Positions 28,992 through 37,035 of a stretch of DNA of 64,000 nucleotides are shown here, piece by piece. Made by a program: the position numbers and the translations under genes. Source of the DNA: an uncultured Flavobacteriaceae bacterium. GTDB taxonomy: Bacteria; Bacteroidota; Bacteroidia; Flavobacteriales; Flavobacteriaceae. The stretch is taken from NCBI GenBank assembly GCA_943788165.1, contig CALSPF010000003.1, positions 124,001 to 188,000 of the forward strand, written 5' to 3'. Numbering within the stretch: position 1 is the first letter of the stretch; each line of letters begins with the position of its first letter. A model generated the notes under the pieces. The model did no database searches. It worked only from the letters and a program-made list of their open reading frames with translations, and was not told the DNA's origin.

Positions 28992-29825
28992 TTATAGGTT
29001 TTCGGTTTGGTTCAACCATACCGTTCGTTGGGGAAATGGGATTTGAATGTTGTGCTCCTTGAATGCCTGAAATATTTTGAAACGAATATCGCTTTTCACT
29101 TGATTGGCAATAAAACTGTTATTGATCGAAAAATACAAACGGAAACATAAGGCGCTGTCGCCAAAATCTTGCAATAACACCGTTGGTACTGGATTTTTCA
29201 ACACTTGCTTATGCATTTTGGCTAATGAGATGAGTATTTCTTGCACTTGATCAACATCACTGGCATAACTTACCCCAACCTCAACATGCTCGCGCGTTAG
29301 CGTACCATTCTCGGTCCAGTTATACAATATGGAGGTTAAAAATTTATGATTAGGTATAATCAACACTTTGTTATCGATTGTGACAGCTCGTGTAGTTCTC
29401 AATGTAATGTTTTCAACTCTCCCAACTTGTCCTTCAATAGCAATGATATCGCCAACATGCACGGCTTTATCTGCAATAATGAATATTCCAGAAATAATAT
29501 CTTCAATAAAGGTTTGTAGGGCTAGACCAACACCAACCAACAAGGCCGCAGAGGCTGCAAAAATAGCAGTGACATTAACCCCAATGGTATCGAAAGTAAT
29601 CAAAATAACAATGAGGTAAACAAAGTAATTGAAAAAGGCAAATATACTCTTGAACTTAAACTGGACGTCTTCATCCATGCGTTTCAAAATTAACCGCCGT
29701 GAAAAGCGCAAAAAATACTTGGTAAAAAAGAACACCAAAAGAATAATCAAAAGCGACTTTATGCTGAAGGAAATATCGCTTCCAATATTAAAGGTATAGT
29801 TAAAGAAATCCGTGATTTTGTTCAT
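28992..29825 (-). CDS. Small-conductance mechanosensitive channel (MscS family)
   Basis: A 277-residue protein with three membrane helices and the MscS pore helix (AASAALLVGVGLALQTFIED, where glycines and alanines alternate), followed by the beta domain (GDIIAIEGQVGRVENITLRTT, IIPNHKFLT) and the C-terminal alpha/beta domain. Opens under osmotic down-shock. Two bases separate it from the response regulator gene. Confidence 0.93.
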   Translation of the reverse strand: MNKITDFFNYTFNIGSDISFSIKSLLIILLVFFFTKYFLRFSRRLILKRMDEDVQFKFKSIFAFFNYFVYLIVILITFDTIGVNVTAIFAASAALLVGVGLALQTFIEDIISGIFIIADKAVHVGDIIAIEGQVGRVENITLRTTRAVTIDNKVLIIPNHKFLTSILYNWTENGTLTREHVEVGVSYASDVDQVQEILISLAKMHKQVLKNPVPTVLLQDFGDSALCFRLYFSINNSFIANQVKSDIRFKIFQAFKEHNIQIPFPQRTVWLNQTENL

Positions 29826-29880
29826 TTAGAAACGTTTTGAATTTGACTTCTATCAAAGATAGGATAAATTAAAATAGAAG

Positions 29881-29917
29881 TAAAAACAAAACCCACCCTT
29901 ATAGAAACAAGGATGGG
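29881..29917 (-). terminator. Terminator after dnaJ
   Basis: On the minus strand CCCATCCTT and AAGGGTGGG pair with one mismatch around an 8-base loop and are followed by TTTTGTTTTTA. It lies about 75 bases after the dnaJ stop. Confidence 0.65.
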
Positions 29918-29993
29918 AAAAAATTGCTACGAAAAAGAAAAAATGCACAAATTGTGCAATTCAAATATACTCTATTTTTTTAATTAGAAAAAA

Positions 29994-31094
29994 TTAGGCG
30001 AACATGTCTTTAACTTTTTCAAAAAATGACTTGTCTGATTTCTCGGGTTTAGGGATGAAATTCTCATCGTCAACCATGCGTTGAAAAAATTGTTTTTGCT
30101 CACGGTTTAACGTTTTTGGCGTCCATACATTGATATGCACCAAAAGGTCTCCTTTGCCATATCTATTTAAATCGGGTAAGCCTTTTCCACGAAGTCTCAG
30201 TGTCTTTCCTCCTTGAATACCCGCATCTAATTTTATACGCACTTTACCGTCCAATAAACCAACTTCTTTGGCAACGCCAAGCGCCGCTTCAGAGAATGAT
30301 ATGTACAAATCGTGATGTAAATGATTTCCTTCACGTATGAAGTCGTCATGCGCATGCTCTTCAATTAATACAATTAGGTCGCCAGATACGCCATTACCAG
30401 CAGCAGAATTACCTTTTCCACTCACTTTCAACTGCATCCCCTCTTCTACTCCAGCAGGAATTTTTATACTCACTGTTTCCTCTTCAGAGATCATTCCTTG
30501 AGCATCACTTCCTTTTGGACGATGTTGAATGCTTTGTCCACTACCTTGGCAAGTAGGACAAGTTACTGCAGTTTGCATACGCCCAAGTATTGTATTGGTA
30601 ATACGTACTGTTTGTCCGCTCCCACCACATTGGGAACAATTGGAATAACGAACATCCTTGGCTTGAACCTTTCGACTTACTTTAACCTTTTTTTCTACGC
30701 CATTTAGCACTTCTTCAAGGGTTAATTTCACTCGAATACGGAGATTACCTCCTTTTGAGCGACGCTGACCTCCACCCCCGCCAAAACCGCCAAAGCCGCC
30801 ACCAAAAATATCACCGAATTGGCTGAAAATGTCATCCATGTTCATTCCACCACCGCCAAAACCTTGACCGCCTTCAAAGGCAGCGTGTCCATATTGATCG
30901 TAACGCGCTTTTTTGTCTGCATCACTTAAAATCTCATAGGCTTCTGCAGCTTTCTTAAAATTTGCCTCAGCTTTCTCATCGCCTGGATTCTTGTCTGGAT
31001 GAAATTCGATGGCTTTCTTGCGATATGCCTTTTTAATTTCAGCAGCAGATGCTCCTTTTTGTAAGCCTAGTATGTCGTAAAAATCTTCTTTCAT
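29994..31094 (-). CDS. dnaJ: Chaperone DnaJ (reduced zinc region)
   Basis: A 366-residue Hsp40 co-chaperone. J domain 1-70 with HPD in FHPDKNPGD; a Gly/Phe-rich linker follows (GGGFGGFGGGGG). The cysteine region holds only two C-x2-C-x-G-x-G motifs (CSQCGGSG and CPTCQGSG) instead of four, so only one zinc site can form. The two C-terminal substrate-binding domains are normal (VSIKIPAGVEEGMQLKVSGKGN). The reduced cysteine region is, I believe, common in Flavobacteriia. It follows grpE by 7 bases. Confidence 0.95.
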   Translation of the reverse strand: MKEDFYDILGLQKGASAAEIKKAYRKKAIEFHPDKNPGDEKAEANFKKAAEAYEILSDADKKARYDQYGHAAFEGGQGFGGGGMNMDDIFSQFGDIFGGGFGGFGGGGGQRRSKGGNLRIRVKLTLEEVLNGVEKKVKVSRKVQAKDVRYSNCSQCGGSGQTVRITNTILGRMQTAVTCPTCQGSGQSIQHRPKGSDAQGMISEEETVSIKIPAGVEEGMQLKVSGKGNSAAGNGVSGDLIVLIEEHAHDDFIREGNHLHHDLYISFSEAALGVAKEVGLLDGKVRIKLDAGIQGGKTLRLRGKGLPDLNRYGKGDLLVHINVWTPKTLNREQKQFFQRMVDDENFIPKPEKSDKSFFEKVKDMFA

Positions 31095-31101
31095 TTGCTA
31101 T

Positions 31102-31644
31102 TTATTGACCGACAACCACTTTTGGGTAACGGATAATTTTTTCTCCCAACTGGTAGCCAGTCTCTGTGATATCTATTATTTTACCTGATTGGTCTTCACC
31201 AGCAGGGATTTGAGTAATCGCTTCGTGAACTTCAGCATCAAAAATATCGCCGGGGGCAACTTCAAAAGCCACTAGCCCTTTACTTTTTAGCGTCTCATTC
31301 AATTTGTTATTAATTAAACGGAAGCCCTCAAACTGTTCTGTATCCGCTAATTTGTCTGCCTCTTTTATCGCACGGCTAAAATCATCGACCACAGGCAATA
31401 AACTTGTAATAACTTCTTGACCTGCCGTTTTGAACAATTCGATTCGCTCTTTAGACGTTCTTTTCTTGTAGTTTTCAAACTCAGCGAATAAACGCAAGAA
31501 CTTGTCCTTCTCAGCCGAAAGCTCCTCATTCAATGCTTCTAACGCTTTAGCATTTTTTGCTGCTGCAGTTTTAGGGCTTGCTTTTTTTGTCGACTTAGCC
31601 TTTTCTTTCGATGGGTCTTTTTCTGTTTTTTTTGCCGTGCTCAT
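31102..31644 (-). CDS. grpE: Nucleotide exchange factor GrpE
   Basis: A 180-residue co-chaperone of DnaK. The first 35 residues are a Lys/Ala-rich disordered tail; then a long dimerising helix (KFLRLFAEFENYKKRTSKER) and the beta domain ending IDITETGYQLGEKIIRYPKVVVG. First gene of the grpE-dnaJ operon, with a clear Bacteroidota promoter upstream. Confidence 0.95.
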   Translation of the reverse strand: MSTAKKTEKDPSKEKAKSTKKASPKTAAAKNAKALEALNEELSAEKDKFLRLFAEFENYKKRTSKERIELFKTAGQEVITSLLPVVDDFSRAIKEADKLADTEQFEGFRLINNKLNETLKSKGLVAFEVAPGDIFDAEVHEAITQIPAGEDQSGKIIDITETGYQLGEKIIRYPKVVVGQ

Positions 31645-31667
31645 GCTTATTTTTTTCTTTGCGAAAG

Positions 31668-31701
31668 CAAAAGTACTGCCATTTTAATAAACTTGTCAAA
31701 A
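31668..31701 (-). promoter_or_regulatory. Promoter of grpE-dnaJ
   Basis: Read on the minus strand, TTTTGAC is followed after 21 bases by TACTTTTG, matching the Bacteroidota sigma consensus (TTTG, spacer, TAnnTTTG). The -7 element lies 24 bases before the grpE start. Confidence 0.7.
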
Positions 31702-31720
31702 TGTCATACAAAAGTTATCC

Positions 31721-32629
31721 TTAAAGTAACGACTTAATTGCTGGAAGCAACTCTGGATGGATAAAAACAAAACCTTCTTTTAGCGCTTTTTCCGCACAAA
31801 CATTCTGACTATTAAAAACCAACGTACTCATTTCTCCAACAACCAAACGGATAAAAAGTTTGGGTATTGGAGGCAAAAAATAAATGCGACGCATGGCCTT
31901 TGCCAATGTCTTGGTGAATTCTTTTTGTGAAACAGGGTTTGGACTAACTGCATTGAAGACACCTTCCCATTTCTTATCGATAGCAGTCATAATCATCCCA
32001 ACCAAATCATCTACATGTATCCACGATTGAGTTTGCTCTCCATTGCCAAAAGCAGCTCCTAATCCAAACCAAGTAGGTGTTTTTAACGGTCCAAGCACTC
32101 CACCTGTTTCTGTCAACACTAGTCCAATCCGAAGTTTTACCAATTGAAGCCCTGCAGACGAAAAACCGTCTTCTTCTTGTTCCCAATCCATAACGACTTC
32201 TTCCAAAAACGAAGATCGTTTTGGAAGATAATCTTCGGTATAAATCATTTCAAAAGAGGAAGGGTAAATTCCAATGGCAGAGGCCGCAACGACTTGTTTT
32301 ATTTGATGCTTACCATCAAGCTGGCGAATACCATCGACCAACAAACGGGTTCCGTTGATTCTACTTAAAGAAATTTCTTCTTTGTTTTTCTTTGTCCAGC
32401 GCTGAGAAATACTGGCACCAGCCAAATGCACTATCGCATCTACACCTTCAAAACAAGCCAGATCTAATTCATTTAACGAAGGGTTCCAATAGTAACCCTT
32501 CATTTTTCCCTCCTGAATAACTTTCGTTTTTTGTGAAGTTAAAAAATGAATCTCGTGACCCAATGAAAGCGCCTTTTGAGCTAAAATAGATCCCACCAAA
32601 CCGGTAGCTCCAGTGATCAATAATTTCAT
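31721..32629 (-). CDS. TIGR01777/SDR39U1-family epimerase-like protein
   Basis: About 302 residues from the ATG at 32629, where the NAD(P)-binding motif starts: MKLLITGATGLVGS. IVHLAGASI and the YxxxK-equivalent region follow. C-terminal residues match DUF1731 (HPELLPAIKSLL). A short-chain-dehydrogenase-like protein found in many bacteria (E. coli YfcH) and in eukaryotes, with no established reaction. Follows mnmD by 22 bases. Confidence 0.85.
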   Translation of the reverse strand: MKLLITGATGLVGSILAQKALSLGHEIHFLTSQKTKVIQEGKMKGYYWNPSLNELDLACFEGVDAIVHLAGASISQRWTKKNKEEISLSRINGTRLLVDGIRQLDGKHQIKQVVAASAIGIYPSSFEMIYTEDYLPKRSSFLEEVVMDWEQEEDGFSSAGLQLVKLRIGLVLTETGGVLGPLKTPTWFGLGAAFGNGEQTQSWIHVDDLVGMIMTAIDKKWEGVFNAVSPNPVSQKEFTKTLAKAMRRIYFLPPIPKLFIRLVVGEMSTLVFNSQNVCAEKALKEGFVFIHPELLPAIKSLL

Positions 32630-32651
32630 GCAATATTTTTTTACGAATGTA

Positions 32652-33341
32652 CTACAAAAGAGGTTTGTGCCCACGTATCATCTCTCGTTTTCCTGGAGGG
32701 CCAGGAACTAAGCCCGTTACCAGTCCCAATCGCAATAACGCTCTTCGCACACTACCAATGGCGGCATAAGTAACAAACAGCCCTCCAGGGTTCATGTTTT
32801 CTGTCAAAATAGGAAAACAATCGTCGGTCCATATTTCAGGCTGAGCTCTTGCACCAAAAGCATCATAATAGATAAGATCCGTTTTTATCGATGGGCAATA
32901 ATTTTCGAGTAAGCAATGCATTTTTTTGAGTTTAAAGAAGGGAGTTATCGAAATTTCTTCTTCCCAAGTCGCATGCTGGATTTGATTAAACAGTAGGCTT
33001 TCCTCCTCTTCTAAAAAAGACACATAATTCGCCTCATTCATTTCTATGGTTGATAATGGGTAAGCTTCAATCGTGTCATAACAGATGTGAATACCGGTTT
33101 CACTTGCAGCTTTAGCCGTTAAAAAAGCATTCAAACCAGTGCCAAATCCCATTTCAAAAATATGACAATGCGTGGCCTCAGGGTTTAACGATCGCCAATA
33201 GTCAAATCCCATTCCTAAATAAACATGCATCGCCTCTTGAACTGCCCCATGCTTTGAGTGATAATATTCATCAAACTGTTCCATGTAAAGTGTTGGGCTT
33301 CCATCTGCAGTCAAAAAATGTGATTTCTTTGCTTTTTTCAT
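32652..33341 (-). CDS. mnmD: tRNA mnm5s2U34 methyltransferase MnmD
   Basis: About 229 residues from the ATG at 33341 (MKKAKKSHFLTADGSPTLY). A SAM-dependent methyltransferase acting on 5-aminomethyl-2-thiouridine at the tRNA wobble position; this stand-alone form corresponds to the N-terminal half of E. coli MnmC. Seen: HIFEMGFGTGLNAFLTA as SAM-binding loop, DLIYYDAFGARAQPEIW, and the C-terminal GPPGKREMIRG. Upstream ATG codons would add atypical residues. Confidence 0.88.
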   Translation of the reverse strand: MKKAKKSHFLTADGSPTLYMEQFDEYYHSKHGAVQEAMHVYLGMGFDYWRSLNPEATHCHIFEMGFGTGLNAFLTAKAASETGIHICYDTIEAYPLSTIEMNEANYVSFLEEEESLLFNQIQHATWEEEISITPFFKLKKMHCLLENYCPSIKTDLIYYDAFGARAQPEIWTDDCFPILTENMNPGGLFVTYAAIGSVRRALLRLGLVTGLVPGPPGKREMIRGHKPLL

Positions 33342-33480
33342 TTCATTAACGAAAATAAAGCAGTTTTTGCTAGTGTTCGTAGAAAGAAGAACAAAAAGTG
33401 GCCTCATCCATAAAATCTGTTTCAGAATGAGGAAAAAATTACGATTTATTAACTAATTTAGTTATACGAAAAACTGCCCA

Positions 33481-34539
33481 ATGAAAATAGAACGCGCTCA
33501 ATCATCAAAAATTCACAGCATAGATTTCAATAATCTATCATTCGGCCAAACATTTACAGACCACATGTTTGTCTGTGATTACATTGACGGTGAATGGGTG
33601 GATCCACGCATTATTCCCTACCAACCCATTCAAATGGATCCTTCTGCTAGTGTTCTTCATTATGGTCAAGCTGTTTTTGAAGGAATGAAAGCCTACAAAG
33701 ACGATACAGATCGTGTTTGGCTTTTTCGCCCAGAAGACAATCATGCTCGGATTAATAAATCTGCAGCACGTTTGGCCATGCCTGAATTCCCAAAAGATCT
33801 TTTCATGAATGGAATGAATGAATTACTTTCTATGGATAGCGACTGGATTAAACCTGGTATTGGCAATTCGTTGTATGTACGCCCATTTGTTTTTGCCAAT
33901 CAAGCAGGAGTTGCTGCTTCGGCTTCAAACCGCTATTCGTTTATGATCATTTGCGCCCCCGTTGGTGCTTACTACAGTGGAGAAATAAATGTATTGGTGT
34001 CAGAAAAATTCTCGCGTGCAGCAAGCGGAGGAGTAGGTTATGCAAAAGCAGCTGGAAACTATGCAGCGGCCTTTTACCCAACACAACTCGCACAGAAGGA
34101 AGGATATCAACAAATCATATGGACCGATGCAAATACGCATGAATATTTAGAAGAATCAGGAACAATGAATGTTTTCTTCCGTATTGATGATACATTAATA
34201 ACTGCCCCTACAACAGATACTATTCTAGACGGGATAACCCGTAAAAGCGTAATCCAAATTGCAAAAGACATGGGTATTTCAGTAGAAGTTCGCCCGGTCA
34301 AAGTTGCTGAAGTAATTGAAGCACACAAAGCTGGACGATTGAAAGAAATATTCGGCGCTGGAACAGCAGTTGTCATCAGCCCTATACATGGAATCGGATT
34401 CCAAGGAACTAAACATGTTTTGCCTACAATTGAGAATTCCTATGCAGCAATGCTCAAAGAAAAGGTCGTTCACATTCAATACAACAAAAGCGAAGATCCA
34501 TATCAGTGGCGCAAAGAAGTTGTTGCTGTTAACGCTTAA
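33481..34539 (+). CDS. ilvE: Branched-chain amino acid aminotransferase
   Basis: A 352-residue class IV PLP aminotransferase that interconverts Leu/Ile/Val and their keto acids. PLP lysine in GGVGYAKAAGNYA near residue 190; also VLHYGQAVFEGMKAYK, RPFVFANQ and EESGTMNVFFRI. Length and motifs fit the type II BCAT. Monocistronic, overlapping the convergent MazG-like gene by 11 bases. Confidence 0.94.
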   Translation: MKIERAQSSKIHSIDFNNLSFGQTFTDHMFVCDYIDGEWVDPRIIPYQPIQMDPSASVLHYGQAVFEGMKAYKDDTDRVWLFRPEDNHARINKSAARLAMPEFPKDLFMNGMNELLSMDSDWIKPGIGNSLYVRPFVFANQAGVAASASNRYSFMIICAPVGAYYSGEINVLVSEKFSRAASGGVGYAKAAGNYAAAFYPTQLAQKEGYQQIIWTDANTHEYLEESGTMNVFFRIDDTLITAPTTDTILDGITRKSVIQIAKDMGISVEVRPVKVAEVIEAHKAGRLKEIFGAGTAVVISPIHGIGFQGTKHVLPTIENSYAAMLKEKVVHIQYNKSEDPYQWRKEVVAVNA

Positions 34540-34918
34540 GTAGGTCAGCAATATTGGGCTTGAAATAGTTAGGCCCCTTCATAACTTTTCCGTCCTCCCT
34601 ATATATTGGCTCACCATTCTCGCCTAGTTTACTCATATTTGAGAGTTGTATTTCGTCAAATACTTCTTCAATTTTATGCTGCATTCCATGTGATAAAATT
34701 GTACCGCAAAGTATGTAGAGCATATCTCCAAGCGCATCGGCAACTTCCACAAGATCGTTATTCTTTGCTGCTTCGAGGTATTCTTCGTTCTCTTCTTCCA
34801 TTAGTCGGAACCGTAATTCTTTAATGCTTTCTGAAATGGCAACGGTAGGTGCATTTTCACAGTCAATTTTAAATGCTTTGTGAAATGCTTCAACAGCTTT
34901 AAGTTCTTTTTGAATCAT
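34529..34918 (-). CDS. MazG-like nucleotide pyrophosphohydrolase
   Basis: A 129-residue all-alpha NTP pyrophosphatase/phosphoribosyl-ATP pyrophosphohydrolase-like protein. The metal-binding pattern E-x2-E-(x)n-E-x2-D is seen in LMEEENEEYLEAAKNNDLVEVADALGD. Not HisE itself, as there are no his genes nearby; a house-cleaning nucleotide hydrolase is the likely role. Convergent with ilvE. Confidence 0.85.
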   Translation of the reverse strand: MIQKELKAVEAFHKAFKIDCENAPTVAISESIKELRFRLMEEENEEYLEAAKNNDLVEVADALGDMLYILCGTILSHGMQHKIEEVFDEIQLSNMSKLGENGEPIYREDGKVMKGPNYFKPNIADLLKR

Positions 34919-34943
34919 GAATAATTAAGTATTATGAGCTAGA

Positions 34944-35156
34944 ATGTCTAATTTAGTTGAAAAATTACGAATGTTTTCATCAGGACAACTCCAATTTGCC
35001 GTCTTTTTTGTCATCTCTTTCTCTGCCACTGTTGTTTGGATGTATCGCAAAGACTCTAAGGGGCATAAAATACATTATGCTGGAAGTTATAAAATATTGA
35101 TTGGCTTTGTTTTAGCCATTGTCGCTCTATTTATGATTAAGGTATTTATTCATTAA
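34944..35156 (+). CDS. Small two-helix membrane protein
   Basis: A 70-residue protein with two hydrophobic helices (about 18-35 and 48-66) separated by a basic loop YRKDSKGHKIHYAGSYK. Conserved in Flavobacteriia as far as I recall; no known function. Followed 13 bases later by the SRPBCC-like gene. Confidence 0.7.
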   Translation: MSNLVEKLRMFSSGQLQFAVFFVISFSATVVWMYRKDSKGHKIHYAGSYKILIGFVLAIVALFMIKVFIH

Positions 35157-35169
35157 ACAGAATAGTTAG

Positions 35170-36111
35170 ATGGTTAAATTCCTGCAAACACTTATTGGGT
35201 TAGTCTTTTTTGGCATAAGCCTCTTTGTGCTCATTGTAAAAAATCACCCCTCAGACTATATACTTTCAATCGAGCAGGAAGTAGCCTATCCTCCTTCATG
35301 CTATATTGATTATCTATCCAGTAAGCAAGGGAATGAGTTTTGGCAGCATCATTACAAAGAAAATTTCACCGCTTTACATGAAGCGTTTTTAGAAAATCAG
35401 ATCCAATTACTCACAGGGGAAAAGCGCACTATTGAATTTACCATTCCTTCCTCCAAAGGGTTTGAGCTTATTGAAAAATGGTCTTTTGACCAAGGGAAAA
35501 ATTCTATAAAAGTCAGCTATACTTATTCTGCCGTCTTTAGTGTAAAGCTCTATCTGTTTTTTAATTCAATTTTTCATCGTACAATAAAAAACTTAGCAGA
35601 ATCACGATTAGCCGCTAGCATTGTGGCTATTGAAAAACAATTTGGCCAGCATCGTTGGGAGTATCTTGGCGAACAACCACAATCTTTGTCCTATTATATA
35701 GCCATTGAAGGATCGAGTGACTGGTCTTCATTATCAAAGAATATAGCAGTTGCCCAATCTGATTTAATTGCCTTTACACAGAAAAATAAGATCGTAACAT
35801 TAGGCGATGCGTTTGTGCTCTACCCACTAATTAAAGACAGAAACGCGTTTTGGAGGGCAGCAATCAAAACAGATCGTTATTACTACACCAACAGTGAAAC
35901 GATAAAATGCCGTCGGTACAAAGGAGGAAATTCGATTGTTTTAGTCCATTTTGGAGACTTTACCTATTTGAAAGATAGTTGGCTTGTACTTAACGACAGC
36001 CTTCAAGCGAAACAGCAAAGCTATCCGGCCATCCAAATTGAAACAGTTAGCAAGAAAGACACAAGCAACCCATTGAAGTGGGAAACAACACTAATTTTAC
36101 CAATACAATAA
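35170..36111 (+). CDS. SRPBCC/GyrI-like membrane-anchored protein
   Basis: A 313-residue protein with one N-terminal membrane helix (residues 5-23) and a soluble remainder. Residues 30-150 resemble an SRPBCC (polyketide cyclase-like) domain and the C-terminal half an effector-binding GyrI-like fold; I judge this by pattern only. No catalytic motif is recognised. The stop overlaps the crcB start (TAATG). Confidence 0.6.
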   Translation: MVKFLQTLIGLVFFGISLFVLIVKNHPSDYILSIEQEVAYPPSCYIDYLSSKQGNEFWQHHYKENFTALHEAFLENQIQLLTGEKRTIEFTIPSSKGFELIEKWSFDQGKNSIKVSYTYSAVFSVKLYLFFNSIFHRTIKNLAESRLAASIVAIEKQFGQHRWEYLGEQPQSLSYYIAIEGSSDWSSLSKNIAVAQSDLIAFTQKNKIVTLGDAFVLYPLIKDRNAFWRAAIKTDRYYYTNSETIKCRRYKGGNSIVLVHFGDFTYLKDSWLVLNDSLQAKQQSYPAIQIETVSKKDTSNPLKWETTLILPIQ

Positions 36112-36482
36112 TGGACATTAAAGCAATCTTATGGGTTTTCTTAGGTGGCGGACTGGGCAGTAGTCTTCGCTACTTAATTTCTATTCTCTTTAAATCGACC
36201 AACACCAATTTTCCCTTCGCAACATTAGCTGCAAATATTATAGGATGTTTACTCATTGGACTATTGTTAGGCTATTTCAATAGACTAGAATTAATGCGGG
36301 AGGAACTTACCCTCTTTTTAATGATTGGTTTTTGTGGTGGGCTCACAACTTTTTCTAGCTTCACCCTTGATCTTTTTAACCTGACCAAGGCCACTTCTAT
36401 GGTCTATCCCTTTATTTATTTCACTGCAACCATCTGCCTAGGAACACTATCTCTACTATTTGGTCTCTGGCTATCTCGATAA
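36111..36482 (+). CDS. crcB: Fluoride ion channel CrcB/Fluc
   Basis: A 123-residue four-helix fluoride exporter. Start at the ATG sharing its A with the preceding stop (MDIKAILWVFLGGGLGSSLR). Seen: FATLAANIIGCLLIG with the polar-track asparagine and GFCGGLTTFSSFTLD with the sodium-site/phenylalanine-box region. Functions as an antiparallel dimer in the inner membrane. Confidence 0.93.
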   Translation: MDIKAILWVFLGGGLGSSLRYLISILFKSTNTNFPFATLAANIIGCLLIGLLLGYFNRLELMREELTLFLMIGFCGGLTTFSSFTLDLFNLTKATSMVYPFIYFTATICLGTLSLLFGLWLSR

Positions 36483-36544
36483 TTATCTATTCTTCATTGA
36501 GAAGGGATATTTTTCAATAATCTCACAATTTGTATCTATATTTT

Positions 36545-36573
36545 ATACACCCCCTAAAAAATAGGGGGTGTAT
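36545..36573. promoter_or_regulatory. C5/G5 palindrome upstream of glnK
   Basis: ATACACCCCCTA and its exact complement flank AAAAA, giving a 12-bp-arm palindrome. It lies 98 bases before the glnK start and 62 after crcB. It could terminate crcB, but the following T tract is poor and CCCCCTAAAAAATAG recurs before glnII, so an operator for a nitrogen regulator is the more interesting reading. Confidence 0.5.
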
Positions 36574-36614
36574 TTTATTTATATCATAAAAGTGTAAATA
36601 TTGCCATAAAAATA

Positions 36615-36646
36615 TTGGGGGTAAATACTACACTTGTCTATTTTTG
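36615..36646 (+). promoter_or_regulatory. Promoter of glnK-amtB-porin
   Basis: TATTTTTG at 36639-36646 matches the Bacteroidota -7 consensus, 25 bases before the glnK start. TTGGGGG at 36615 provides a TTG -33 element with a 21-base spacer. The G5 run inside the -33 element repeats the half-site of the upstream palindrome. Confidence 0.6.
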
Positions 36647-36671
36647 AGCCATAAATATTAAATCATACAAT

Positions 36672-37010
36672 ATGAAAAAAATCGAAGCTATCATCCGAAA
36701 GTCTAAATTCTCAGAGGTTCGCGATGCTCTACACGCCGTTGAAGTTAATTTTTTTAGCTACTGGGACGTAACAGGAATTGGAAACGAAAAAGAAGGTCAT
36801 GTTTATCGCGGTATAAGCTACAGCACATCAGACATTCAACGACGCCACATTTCAATCGTAGTAAATGATGATTTTGTTGAGAGAACCATCAAAGCAATTG
36901 TTGACTCTGCTGCAACGGACAAAGTTGGTGACGGTAAAATTTTCGTTTCATCAATTGAAGAAGCAATTCGTGTCCGAACTGGAGAACGAGGAGATTCAAC
37001 ATTAAACTAA
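36672..37010 (+). CDS. glnK: P-II nitrogen regulator GlnK
   Basis: A 112-residue P-II signalling protein that senses ATP/ADP and 2-oxoglutarate and plugs the adjacent Amt channel. The T-loop reads GIGNEKEGHVYRGISYSTSD; Y50 corresponds to the uridylylated Y51 of E. coli, but Q39 (a Mg/2-oxoglutarate ligand region in canonical P-II) is E39 and K58 is R58. C-terminal GDGKIFVSSIEEAIRVRTGERG is canonical. First of three nitrogen genes in a row. Confidence 0.93.
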   Translation: MKKIEAIIRKSKFSEVRDALHAVEVNFFSYWDVTGIGNEKEGHVYRGISYSTSDIQRRHISIVVNDDFVERTIKAIVDSAATDKVGDGKIFVSSIEEAIRVRTGERGDSTLN

Positions 37011-37035
37011 TCAAACAACACTATAAATAACACTT

